Shown piece after piece: positions 24,768-33,987 of a stretch of DNA of 64,000 bases. The translations under genes and the position numbers were made by a program. Below the pieces are notes generated by a model that ran no database searches, was not told where the DNA came from, and was given only the letters and a program-made list of their open reading frames with translations. How positions within the stretch are numbered: the first letter of the stretch is position 1; every line of letters begins with the position of its first letter. Source of the DNA: Microlunatus soli (GTDB lineage Bacteria; Actinomycetota; Actinomycetes; Propionibacteriales; Propionibacteriaceae); contig NZ_LT629772.1 in assembly GCF_900105385.1 (NCBI RefSeq), positions 3,162,001 through 3,226,000 on the forward strand. The letters run 5' to 3'.

Positions 24768-27601
24768 CCCGTCGCTCGATCCTGGCCGTGCTGCTCTTCG
24801 CGGTGACGGCAGCGACTCTGGTGATCACCGCACCCCGAGCGGCCGCCGACGACAACTCTGCGATCGACAACTACGGCGGCTGCCTGGTGGCCCAGCACAA
24901 GGGCGACCTGATGTTGCTGATCGACGACTCCAAGAGCCTGCAGACCTCCGATCCCGACGACGCCAGGATCAGCGCCGCCAAATACCTGATCAATCAACTC
25001 GGACAGTTCAGCAGCCGGGCCAAGGTCGACCTCGACGTGCAGGTCGCCGGCTTCTCCACCGGCTATCACCCGGCCGGCGGCTGGGATCGGCTGGACGGCT
25101 CCGGCGGTAGCAAGATCAACTCCACCATCGACGGCTTCGCCGAGCGCGAGAACGGCTACCAGACCGACTACTGGAGCGGCCTGGACGGCGCCCGTTCCGC
25201 CCTGGCAGCCAAGTCGAAGGGCACCGACCGCTGCCAGGCCGTCGTCTGGTTCAGCGACGGCAACCTCGATCTTGATCTTCGCGGTGAGTCCGATCCCAGC
25301 GACGAGGCGACCACGAAGCCGTACGCACCGGATGCGGATCTGACCACGGCCGGCGGTGTGCAGCAGGCCGAGCGGGCCGCTACCCGTGATCTCTGCCGGA
25401 CCGGCGGCATCGCCGACCAGCTCCGTCGCTCCGAGATCGCACTGTTCGCCATCGGTCTGGAATCCGCAGACGCCAAGGCCCCGGACTTCTCCACCATGAA
25501 ATCGATCGCCACCGGCTCCGACGACTGCGGCAAGATCAGCAAGCCGACGCCCGGGCTCTTCACCCTGGCCTCGAACATCGACGATCTGCTGTTCGCCTTC
25601 GACAAGATCATGGACCCCGGACGGGAGCCGACCGAACAGCAGACCGGCATCTGCCAGGGCAAGGTGTGCACCGAGTTCCGCCATAACTTCGTGCTCGACG
25701 ACTCGATCAGCACGGTGCACATCCTCGGTTCCGCGCCGGCCGGCCTGGACGTCTATCTGGTGCCACCGAAGGGTGACCCGCAACGCTTCCGACCGTCCAC
25801 CGTCGGCAAGGAACGCAAGATCACCAAGGCCGCCACCGGCAGCATCGAATGGCTGTCGGACAAGACGATGTCGATCGACCTGAAGCGGAGCAAGAGCTGG
25901 GCCGGGCAGTGGGCGGTCGTCTTCGTCGACCCCAAGTCCAAGACTCCCGACGCGAAGTCCCGGACCAGCATCCACATCTCCGGTGACATCTATCCCGCCT
26001 TGATCAACAAGGACAAGACAACCTTCCGCAGTGGTGAGACGATCAAGAACGTACGGCTCGGACTGGTCGACGGCGAGCAGCAGCCGATCGACCCCGGCAA
26101 GCTGCTCGGCGCCGTCTCGATGGACGCATCGTTGCGATCGGGTGACAAGACCGTCGATCTCGGTCAGAATCTGTCGGCCGACCGGCTGAGCAAACCGTTC
26201 ACCGTCGATCTGCGCAAGCTCGACCCGGGACGGGCGACCTTGCAGCTCCGGCTTGCGGTGACCACCGCCGGTACCACGGACTCGCGTGGCAAGAAGATCG
26301 CCGGCACCGAGCTCGCCCCGCAGCAGGCGAACATCCCGGTGACGATCAGCCCGCCGTTGGGATACCCGCAGCTCGGCCAGGTCGCCGACTTCGGATCGAT
26401 CGAGGGACCGGCCGATGCGACGGCGACGGTGCAGGTCACCGGCCCCGGCTGTGTCTGGCTGCCGGCTGCCGATCCGAAGATCGAGGCGGGCCCCGAAGGC
26501 CTCGGTGCCACCGGCATCACCGCCGACGCCGATCAGGCCGGCAATTGCGTGAAGGTCGCCGACGGCAAGACCGATCAGCTCGAGCTGCAGCTGACCACCG
26601 CCCAAGGCGGCAACGGCACCCTGGACGGCACGGTCGCGGTCAAGGTCGCCCCGGAGAACGAACCGGCCAAGGCCCGCACCGTGCAGCTGCCGTTCACCGC
26701 CGATCTGAACAAGCCGCTGGACACCTTCAACTTCCTGCTCGCACTGCTGGTCGCGCTGATCCTCGGACCCGGCATCCCGCTCGGCCTGCTCTATCTGGCC
26801 AAGTACCTGACGGCCAAGATCCCGCCACGGGCGCTGCTCGGGCAACGCATCGACGTCACCGTCTCCGGAGCTCAGGTGCTGCGCGACGGGCAACCGGTCG
26901 CGTTCCGCAGCGGTGACCTGACCGACATGGTCCGGTTGCCGGTCGGCGGCGCGCGACAGGCCGACGCCGGCGGCTTCGGGCTGGCGACCAAAATCGGCAG
27001 ATCGCCGTTCGGGCCGGGCTTTGTCGTGGTCGACGCGCCCGGCATGATCGGCGCGAGCTCGACCAACCCCGAACCGTACGGCGATCAGCGCGCCGCCCGG
27101 CTGCCGCTGGCGGTGCACAACACCTGGGCGCTGCTGCACAATCCGGCCGGTGCCGCCGATCAGGCCACCCTGTTGATCTTGCTCGGCACCGACGCCAGCG
27201 AAGATCAACAACGTCGCCAGGAGTACCTGGACGACATCAACGCCCGGGCACCGGAACTGCTGCACCGACTGCGCGGCAACGCCGGCCAGGCCCCGTCGCA
27301 GCCGGATCCGTTCGCCGGTGCCGGTGCGGCCTCGGGTCAGCAGCCGGCGGATCCGTTCGGTCTTGATCTTCCGGCCGCGAACACCGGCGGCTTCGACTTC
27401 GGTGGGGCAGGTCAAGATCAGGCGCCCGAGCAGCCCAGGAGGAGCCCTGAGCCTGTCGAAGGGCAGGAATCGCCACCACAGGACTCGGGTGCTGAGCAGG
27501 GTCACGGTCCGTCGACAAGCTCAGGACCCTCGGATCAGGAAGACTTGACCTTCGACTTCTCCTTCGATCCACCGGAGGACGAACGGGGACCGAGATCGTG
27601 A
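24761..27601 (+). CDS. Secreted-plus-membrane-anchored vWA domain protein
   Basis: 946 residues from GTG 24761. Residues 1-30 are a signal peptide. The vWA domain (about 45-290) has an intact metal site, DDSKS at 55-59 (Asp-x-Ser-x-Ser) and FSDGN near 164. Paired Cys residues suggest extracellular disulfides. Beta-rich domains follow to about residue 640, then a transmembrane helix pair (about 655-685, FNFLLALLVALILGPGIPLG). The inside part ends in a low-complexity tail with DPFAG, DPFGLD, FDFGG and FDFSFD. The protein thus spans the membrane, with an adhesive outside and a motif-bearing inside. Two copies of a dispersed palindromic repeat lie in the tail-coding DNA. Confidence 0.8.
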   Translation: MVARRSILAVLLFAVTAATLVITAPRAAADDNSAIDNYGGCLVAQHKGDLMLLIDDSKSLQTSDPDDARISAAKYLINQLGQFSSRAKVDLDVQVAGFSTGYHPAGGWDRLDGSGGSKINSTIDGFAERENGYQTDYWSGLDGARSALAAKSKGTDRCQAVVWFSDGNLDLDLRGESDPSDEATTKPYAPDADLTTAGGVQQAERAATRDLCRTGGIADQLRRSEIALFAIGLESADAKAPDFSTMKSIATGSDDCGKISKPTPGLFTLASNIDDLLFAFDKIMDPGREPTEQQTGICQGKVCTEFRHNFVLDDSISTVHILGSAPAGLDVYLVPPKGDPQRFRPSTVGKERKITKAATGSIEWLSDKTMSIDLKRSKSWAGQWAVVFVDPKSKTPDAKSRTSIHISGDIYPALINKDKTTFRSGETIKNVRLGLVDGEQQPIDPGKLLGAVSMDASLRSGDKTVDLGQNLSADRLSKPFTVDLRKLDPGRATLQLRLAVTTAGTTDSRGKKIAGTELAPQQANIPVTISPPLGYPQLGQVADFGSIEGPADATATVQVTGPGCVWLPAADPKIEAGPEGLGATGITADADQAGNCVKVADGKTDQLELQLTTAQGGNGTLDGTVAVKVAPENEPAKARTVQLPFTADLNKPLDTFNFLLALLVALILGPGIPLGLLYLAKYLTAKIPPRALLGQRIDVTVSGAQVLRDGQPVAFRSGDLTDMVRLPVGGARQADAGGFGLATKIGRSPFGPGFVVVDAPGMIGASSTNPEPYGDQRAARLPLAVHNTWALLHNPAGAADQATLLILLGTDASEDQQRRQEYLDDINARAPELLHRLRGNAGQAPSQPDPFAGAGAASGQQPADPFGLDLPAANTGGFDFGGAGQDQAPEQPRRSPEPVEGQESPPQDSGAEQGHGPSTSSGPSDQEDLTFDFSFDPPEDERGPRS
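27445..27464 (+). repeat. Dispersed palindromic repeat, forward copy inside the vWA gene
   Basis: CCCTGAGCCTGTCGAAGGGC encodes part of the peptide SPEPVEG in the vWA protein's tail. The same sequence recurs at 34269-34288. The arms CCCT and AGGG and the TCGA core make it partly self-complementary. Confidence 0.8.
27506..27528 (-). repeat. Dispersed palindromic repeat, reverse copy inside the vWA gene
   Basis: GTCGACAAGCTCAGGACC with GGTCC before it is the inverted version of the repeat (one base off the TTCGACA core). It reads PSTSSGP in frame. It lies 41 bp after the forward copy, so the two could pair as a hairpin in the mRNA. Confidence 0.7.
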
Positions 27602-27656
27602 CGACAGACAGCGCGCAACTTCAGACAAGCAGAGCACGACGCGAAGGGGTACGACG

Positions 27657-30600
27657 GTGAGACGCTTCCTGGTGGTCGGCTGCGGAGGTTCTGGCGGGTC
27701 GACGCTGGCCTACATGATGGACCAGCTCGCTTCCGACCTTTCCGAACAGGCCGGTGCCGATGCGGTCACCGCACTTCCGGCCGGCTGGCAGTTCGTCCAT
27801 CTTGACGTGCCGGCGGCAGAAGAGCCCGGACCCGACGGGTTGGGCAGTGTGGTCGAGCAGGGCGGCCGCTACCTCGGGCTCGGCCCGACCTCGGGTGCCT
27901 ACGCCGAACTTGATCATGCGGTCAGTGGACGGCTGCAGAACAATCGCGCGCTGGCCGAGATCGGCACCTGGGCGCCGCGGGACCCTCGGAAGGTGTCCAC
28001 CCCGATCAGCGTCGGCGCCGGCCAGTATCGGACCATCGGCCGGATGATCACCCTGGCCCGGGCCGACCAGGTCCGTTCCGGTCTGACCGCGGCCTGGACT
28101 GCGATGGTCAGCAACGAGGCCACCAATCAGATGCGTCGGACGGCCGCGGCAACCGGCGCCCGTTTCGACCCGGCCGACAAACCGATCGTGCTGGTGGTCA
28201 CCTCGATGGCCGGCGGCTCGGGCGCGTCGATGGCGCTGGACGTCTGCCGGATCCTGGCCCAGCTCTCCGATCATGATCCGCGACTGACGGCGATGTTCAT
28301 GGCCAGCCCGGACATCTTCGACGTGCTGCCGCCGTCGGCGCGCAGCGGCGTCCGGGCCAACGGGCTCGGGATGCTCGGCGAGATCGTCGCCAGCCAGACC
28401 GGTGCGGCCCGCGAACACGACGACGCCGTGCTCCGCGGCGTCGGCATCCAGACCGGTCAGGGCGCGGAGATCCCGTTCGCCCGGGTGTTCCCGGTCGGCC
28501 GCCATGTCGGCGCGCAACGTACCGTCTTCGGCGACGGCACCCAGCTCAGCGTCTATCGCGGGCTGGCCCGCGGGCTGGCCGGTGTGATGGTCAGCGACAC
28601 CGCCACCAACCAGTTCGTCTCCTACGACCTGGGCAACACCGGCTCGATCCCGCCGAGTCTCGACCCGCTCGGCTGGGGCGCCGATCCTGCGGACTCGGTG
28701 CCGTGGGGTTCGTTCGGCTTCGCCAGTCTGTCGATGGGCCGGGACCGCTACCAGGAATACGCCGCCCAGCGGATCGCCCGGCGCAGCGTTGATCAACTTC
28801 TCGACGGACACCTGCAACCCGGCAACCAGGCCTCGGGCACCGAACAGGTGAACGCCCTGCTGGACAGCCAATGGACGTCGATCTGCGCGGCCACCGGGCT
28901 GCCCGACGCGGGCGGCGCCGACCTGCAGCAGGCGGTCGGATCCTGGATGACCTCCACCGTGCTGCCCCGCGCGGACGCCGAACCGGTCGCCCGCCGGATC
29001 ATCGACTCCGATTTCGTCAGCCGGCTCAGCTCGCCGGAGGGTCAACAGGCCCGGCAGTGGTTGGAGTTGGCGACGAGACGGCTGGCCGCCCAGGCACCGG
29101 TGATCACCGAATCGATCAACGCCGAAGCCGCCCGCTGGGTGTTCGGCTGGCAGCGGACCTTGATCAACGCCGTCGAACAGACCGTCTCCGGTGCTGTCGC
29201 CCGTCTCGGCTTGGCCTATGCCGGCGGGCTGGTCGACCGGCTCGGCAGCTACCTCGGCAACGTCGTGATCGAGGGCGCCGACGGACTGGCCCGTACCTCC
29301 GGCGGCGACCTGTCCGAGCTGCCGCCGGCGGTCCGCACCAGATTGGCCCAGGTCAAGGGCGCCATCTCCGGCGGCGCGTCGGTGATCGACAGCATCGTCA
29401 ACGACGGCACCGACGGACTGCGCCGCAAGGTGATCAACACCTACTACCGAAAGGTGTCCGAGCTGGTCGCGGCCACCCTGCGGTCCTTCCGCGCCGACGT
29501 GCTGCCCGGCCTGAGCGAGGCGATCCGGGCCCGGCAGGCCGAGCTCGAGGCGGCCCGCCAGGCACCGGTCAAACTGGACGGCCTCGCCCTGCTGAAGACC
29601 AACCAGTACGCCGCCTGGCCGTCCGATGCGCCGTCCGGCTCCGGTGATCAGGCGGGCCAGGTGCCGCGCCGCTTCGACGAGGCCAACAACGAGGTGCTGC
29701 TCACCCCGTCCTCCCATTTCCCCGCCCAGTTCGTCTCCGATCGTCGGGCGGCGGTGCCGTCGGAGGACCGGGGCGGACGCCAGCACGAGACCGGCATCGT
29801 GATCGCCGGCGACCCGGCCCGGACCATCGCCGCGCAGGTGATCGCCGGCGTCTGGCAGACCACCGGCGGCCATCGCCCGCCGTCCGGATTGTTGGTGCGG
29901 ACGAGTGAATGGCGGTCCCGGGCGTTCGCCACCGACCCGGGCACCGGCGAGGCGATCGTGCCGAGCCAGGCCCGCTACGACCTGCATGTCCGCCCGGCCG
30001 AACTACTGGACCGGGCCCGCAGCTTCGTCGCCCGACCGGAGGAATCGTTCAACCGCTTCGCCTCGGTGTCACTGCGGGACCACATCACCGGCACCGACGT
30101 GAACGACAACGAACGCGAACGCGAGCAACGCAAGCGCAGCGCCGAGATGGTCGACAAGTTCGGTGAGGCACTGCGGCTGGCGATGCCGTTGATCAGCGTC
30201 AACGAACAGATCGTCCGGCTGCTGCACGGCGGCGACGGCGTCCAGTATCGGTACAAGTTCTCCGACATCCCGTTCGCCGAGTTGAACCTTGCCGACGACC
30301 TGGCTGTCGAGATCACCGGCAACTCCGCGATCGACCAGTCCACCCGGGACAACTTCACCGATGCGCTGGCCGATCAGGGCGACCCGCGACGGATCGACAT
30401 CTTCGGCTCCTACCCGCTGTATTCACCATTGGCTTTCGACGCCGTGCTGCGGCCGGTCGCCGAACAGTGGAGCGGCAGCGCACCCCAGGCCCGGCAGGCG
30501 TTCTGGTCCTACCGCCGGGCCCGTCCGCTGGCCGCTGCGCTACCGATGTCGGTCGCCGAACGCCGCGCCATGGTGGCCGGCTGGTACGTCGGCCAGATCA

Positions 30601-31280
30601 TCGGTGAGCTGAAGATCCCGGCGCCGCCGTACCAACAGCCGGTCGAGGTGTACGACCGCGAAGCCGGCCGCTGGATCGGCTTCCCGAATCCGCTGCTCAC
30701 CACCCCGCAGCAGTTCCTGGCCCAATACGACTGGCTGCCCGCGGTGTTGGAATCGGTGCTGATCGCGATCGCCCGGGTGACCGACGCACCGGAGTTGTCG
30801 TCGCTCCGGCCGTACGCCTGCCTGCGGGCGCTCTACGACGGCAACGCCGGCGGCCCGGCCGCCGGCATCACCCCGCTGTCCGGCCGGGAACTGCTCGCCG
30901 AATGGCTGCGTTCGGGGAGCAGTCCTGGTCGCGAGTCCCGGATCCCGAGCCTGGCCGCCGCGACCACCCCCGAGGAACGCCATCAGCTGGCCAAGGACTG
31001 GCTGATCGGCGACAAGGGGCCGGGCGCCCTGGCCGGTGTGCACTTCCTGTCGGCCGGCACCGACGGGGCGCCGGGCGGTGGCACCTTCTCCGAGGTCGAC
31101 TCCCGCGGGCAGTCCGCCCAGGCACCGATCTTCCGCGACCTGGCGCCGGACATCTGGTGGGCGACCCGGCAGCTGGCGAGCCTGCTGGATCAGGCCTATG
31201 AGGACCAGCAGTCCTCCGACGGCCGGTCCGCGACGTCGACCGGACCACGGATCGACATGCCGGAGGGCGAGGTGTTCTGA
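27657..31280 (+). CDS. Tubulin-like (Tubulin_2 family) protein
   Basis: 1207 residues from GTG 27657 with CGAAGGGG seven bases upstream. The N-terminus FLVVGCGGSGGSTLAYM (4-20) is the nucleotide-contacting first loop of the tubulin/FtsZ fold. VTSMAGGSGASMALDVCRIL near residues 181-200 corresponds to the tubulin signature GGGTG(S/T)G, here as AGGSGAS. Long Ala/Arg-rich helical regions follow (about 480-700). The last third is unassigned. Family members are actinobacterial proteins about three times the length of FtsZ, predicted to bind GTP and perhaps polymerise. No transmembrane segment is visible. It lies between a vWA and a membrane protein gene. Confidence 0.82.
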   Translation: MRRFLVVGCGGSGGSTLAYMMDQLASDLSEQAGADAVTALPAGWQFVHLDVPAAEEPGPDGLGSVVEQGGRYLGLGPTSGAYAELDHAVSGRLQNNRALAEIGTWAPRDPRKVSTPISVGAGQYRTIGRMITLARADQVRSGLTAAWTAMVSNEATNQMRRTAAATGARFDPADKPIVLVVTSMAGGSGASMALDVCRILAQLSDHDPRLTAMFMASPDIFDVLPPSARSGVRANGLGMLGEIVASQTGAAREHDDAVLRGVGIQTGQGAEIPFARVFPVGRHVGAQRTVFGDGTQLSVYRGLARGLAGVMVSDTATNQFVSYDLGNTGSIPPSLDPLGWGADPADSVPWGSFGFASLSMGRDRYQEYAAQRIARRSVDQLLDGHLQPGNQASGTEQVNALLDSQWTSICAATGLPDAGGADLQQAVGSWMTSTVLPRADAEPVARRIIDSDFVSRLSSPEGQQARQWLELATRRLAAQAPVITESINAEAARWVFGWQRTLINAVEQTVSGAVARLGLAYAGGLVDRLGSYLGNVVIEGADGLARTSGGDLSELPPAVRTRLAQVKGAISGGASVIDSIVNDGTDGLRRKVINTYYRKVSELVAATLRSFRADVLPGLSEAIRARQAELEAARQAPVKLDGLALLKTNQYAAWPSDAPSGSGDQAGQVPRRFDEANNEVLLTPSSHFPAQFVSDRRAAVPSEDRGGRQHETGIVIAGDPARTIAAQVIAGVWQTTGGHRPPSGLLVRTSEWRSRAFATDPGTGEAIVPSQARYDLHVRPAELLDRARSFVARPEESFNRFASVSLRDHITGTDVNDNEREREQRKRSAEMVDKFGEALRLAMPLISVNEQIVRLLHGGDGVQYRYKFSDIPFAELNLADDLAVEITGNSAIDQSTRDNFTDALADQGDPRRIDIFGSYPLYSPLAFDAVLRPVAEQWSGSAPQARQAFWSYRRARPLAAALPMSVAERRAMVAGWYVGQIIGELKIPAPPYQQPVEVYDREAGRWIGFPNPLLTTPQQFLAQYDWLPAVLESVLIAIARVTDAPELSSLRPYACLRALYDGNAGGPAAGITPLSGRELLAEWLRSGSSPGRESRIPSLAAATTPEERHQLAKDWLIGDKGPGALAGVHFLSAGTDGAPGGGTFSEVDSRGQSAQAPIFRDLAPDIWWATRQLASLLDQAYEDQQSSDGRSATSTGPRIDMPEGEVF

Positions 31281-31281
31281 G

Positions 31282-33969
31282 GTGAGTCAACCGGCGCAGA
31301 ACAGCGCCCCGGCCCCGGCGTCGCCGACCGCACCGCCGACCGGACGGTCGCTGGTGGTGCTCGCGGCACCGGCGGGTGGGCCGTTGGCCGGCATCCGGGA
31401 AGCACTCCAGGATTGGTCGGCGATCGGCCTGGTCGGTGAATACCTGTGGGTCGAGCCCGGCGCCGGACCGGCCGATCGCGGCCTGCTGGTCACCGACGGC
31501 GAGGTCAGCCCGACGACGGTCGAGGACGTCCTGGCCACCCGGCGGCTGGACCGGATCCGGCTCTGCATCCTGGTCCCGGTCGTGACGGCGGCCGAGGCGG
31601 CGTCGACGCAACCGATCGCCCCGGACGTCATCGCTCCCGATGTCGAGGACCGGTTCGCCGAGCGGGTCACCCTGGCCCGCGGACCGGCGACGGTCGACCG
31701 GCTGCGCTGCATCGTCACCAGGACCGACGCCGCCGCCGGTTCGGCCCAGGTCGCGCGGGAGGGCTGGCACAACGTCGTCATCTCACCGGAGGACGCGGCC
31801 GGTCCCGGACTGGGGATGCGGATGCTGTCGTCGACCGACGACGCGATCGAGATCGGTCCGCCCGCGGCGGCCGTCCTTGCCGGCCTGACCGGGCTGTGGG
31901 CCGGGATCGGGGCCGCACCCCTGGACGACCAGGCGATCCTGCCCGGCAACACCGTCCGGGTGGCCCGCGGCTACTACCGCCGACTGGACGCCGACACGGT
32001 GCAACAGGCCGTCCGCGGCGATGTCTTCTCGATGCGGGCCGGGCTTCCCCGGCCGCGGACCGGCACCGGGCAGGCGGCAACGGTCGAGGACGTCCCGGCC
32101 GCGACCACCGCGATGGCCCAACAGCTGTGGACCAAGCATCGGTCGGTGCTGCGCGGTCCGCGGGTCGAACCGCCGCCGAGCAGCGCGGCCAAGGTCGGTC
32201 CGCTGCATGCGGTCCGGATGTTGTTCGGTTTCATCTGGGCCACGGTCCGCAACGCGCCGATGAACTGGTATCGGACGATGCTCAACAAGGTCGCCTCCAA
32301 GACCGCCTCGGCGGTGCAGAGCGGTGTCTTCGGCAGGGAACCCTCCGCCTACGAGGTGGTGGTCCGCGGCGTGCGCCCGGACGGCAGCCCGGCCGACTGG
32401 CGGGAGCTGGCCGCCGCGTCGGGGCAGCTGGAGGACGCCTTCGTCGAGTCCGGCCAGCTCAGCCAACCGGCGCGGGCCGATCTCGGACCGCTCTGGCAGG
32501 ACTACGTCGGAGCCGCGCTGACGTTGGCCGACGCCGGCGACCGCGGCACCCAGGCCGGGCTGCCGCCGATCACCGTCGGCACCGATCTCGGCGTCATCCG
32601 TCGCCCCGCCGACATCGCACCCGGTCCCGACACCCGGCTCGACCCTGACGGACTCGTGCCGGCGCTGCATCCGGCCGACGTGCTGGGCAGCTACACCGTC
32701 GAGCAACGGCTGTCCGGCGCCCGCGATCTGAGCGGTGATCGGACCCTGTCCCGGCTACGGGACTGGAAGGCGCGCTGGCAGCACAGCTTCGTCGGACGGG
32801 TCGGAGCCCGGCTCGGCAAGGCCGTCCTCGACACCCAGACCGAGGTACGGACCCTGGTCGAAGCGCTCGCCCAGGCCGCGGACCTGTCCGAGATCGAGGA
32901 CGAGACCCGCCGCCGGCAACGCAAACTGGCCAAGCTGATGCGGATCTTCCTGGTCGTCTTCGTCGTCTTGGAAGTGATCTTGTTCGTGCTGCGCGGCCTC
33001 GACGTGATCGACTGGTCGGTGGTCGCCTTCGCCGGCGTCGGCGTGCTGATCGCCTGGCTGATCGGATCGTTCATCCTGTTCGTCCGCAACCAGCAGGCGT
33101 TGTTCTCCGAGCTCAACCGGCGCCGCGAGATCGGCTCCCAGGCCGAGGCCAATCGGCAGAACCTCGCCTACGCGACCCGCGATCTGCGTCGGCTGACCGA
33201 GGCCTACGACCAGTTCCTGGCCTGGTCGCGGGTGCTCGGGGTGCTGCTGGCCGAACCGTTCGGACACGACGCGGATGCCCGCGACGACGCCGCCTCGCAG
33301 ACCGACGGACTGCCGCTGTCGGTCCGGATCGGCAACGCCGAAACCGACCCGGCGGTCGTCGCGGAAGCCGTCGAACGGGCCCGACGGCAGCTGTTCGGAG
33401 CCGGTTGGCTGACCTCGGGCCGACAGGCGCCGTGGCTGCGGGTGCTGGCCGATGCGCCGAGCCGGCTGGGTCCGCGGGCGATGGATCTGCGCGACGACCC
33501 GCAGCGGATGTTCGCCGAAGGCAGCGACCAGGAGTCACTGCTGCTGGCCTGGGCCGACGATCTGGAACGTTCCGGCATCGGCGCCACCGGCGGCGACTGG
33601 TACTGGTCACGGATCGCCGACGGACTGAACAACTCCGAACTCAGCCGGCAGCTGGTCGCCCGGGTGCGGGTGGACGGCACGGTCCAGGACTGGGTCGACT
33701 TCGCCGCCAACACCGACGCCGCCACCGTCGCTGCGCTGCGGGACGGCCAGCAGACCCTCAGCCCGGAGATCTTCGGCGCCGAGGCCCGGGTCGCGGGCCG
33801 GCATCGGATCGCCCAGCACTGGTTCACCGAGACCAATCGCGGCCTGAGCCGGATCGCCGTCCTGATCCAACTCACCGACGGTCTGCCGGTCTTCGAGCTC
33901 GGACTGGTCGAGGATGCCGCCGGGCAACAGCAACAATGGCAGCCACCGAGTGCTGACAGTGTGTTCTGA
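31282..33969 (+). CDS. Large membrane protein of unknown family in the tubulin/GTPase operon
   Basis: 895 residues from GTG 31282, one base after the tubulin-like gene's stop. The N-terminal about 220 residues look like a sensor or Rossmann-type domain (SLVVLAAPAGGPLAGIREAL). A juxtamembrane helix precedes two close transmembrane segments at about residues 555-605 (IFLVVFVVLEVILFVLRGL and VVAFAGVGVLIAWLIGSFIL). The C-terminal about 290 residues are predicted soluble. I recognise no named domain. It probably provides the membrane platform for the cytosolic tubulin-like and GTPase proteins. The next gene starts 19 bp later. Confidence 0.65.
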   Translation: MSQPAQNSAPAPASPTAPPTGRSLVVLAAPAGGPLAGIREALQDWSAIGLVGEYLWVEPGAGPADRGLLVTDGEVSPTTVEDVLATRRLDRIRLCILVPVVTAAEAASTQPIAPDVIAPDVEDRFAERVTLARGPATVDRLRCIVTRTDAAAGSAQVAREGWHNVVISPEDAAGPGLGMRMLSSTDDAIEIGPPAAAVLAGLTGLWAGIGAAPLDDQAILPGNTVRVARGYYRRLDADTVQQAVRGDVFSMRAGLPRPRTGTGQAATVEDVPAATTAMAQQLWTKHRSVLRGPRVEPPPSSAAKVGPLHAVRMLFGFIWATVRNAPMNWYRTMLNKVASKTASAVQSGVFGREPSAYEVVVRGVRPDGSPADWRELAAASGQLEDAFVESGQLSQPARADLGPLWQDYVGAALTLADAGDRGTQAGLPPITVGTDLGVIRRPADIAPGPDTRLDPDGLVPALHPADVLGSYTVEQRLSGARDLSGDRTLSRLRDWKARWQHSFVGRVGARLGKAVLDTQTEVRTLVEALAQAADLSEIEDETRRRQRKLAKLMRIFLVVFVVLEVILFVLRGLDVIDWSVVAFAGVGVLIAWLIGSFILFVRNQQALFSELNRRREIGSQAEANRQNLAYATRDLRRLTEAYDQFLAWSRVLGVLLAEPFGHDADARDDAASQTDGLPLSVRIGNAETDPAVVAEAVERARRQLFGAGWLTSGRQAPWLRVLADAPSRLGPRAMDLRDDPQRMFAEGSDQESLLLAWADDLERSGIGATGGDWYWSRIADGLNNSELSRQLVARVRVDGTVQDWVDFAANTDAATVAALRDGQQTLSPEIFGAEARVAGRHRIAQHWFTETNRGLSRIAVLIQLTDGLPVFELGLVEDAAGQQQQWQPPSADSVF

Positions 33970-33987
33970 TCAGGAAGCTGGGAGGCG

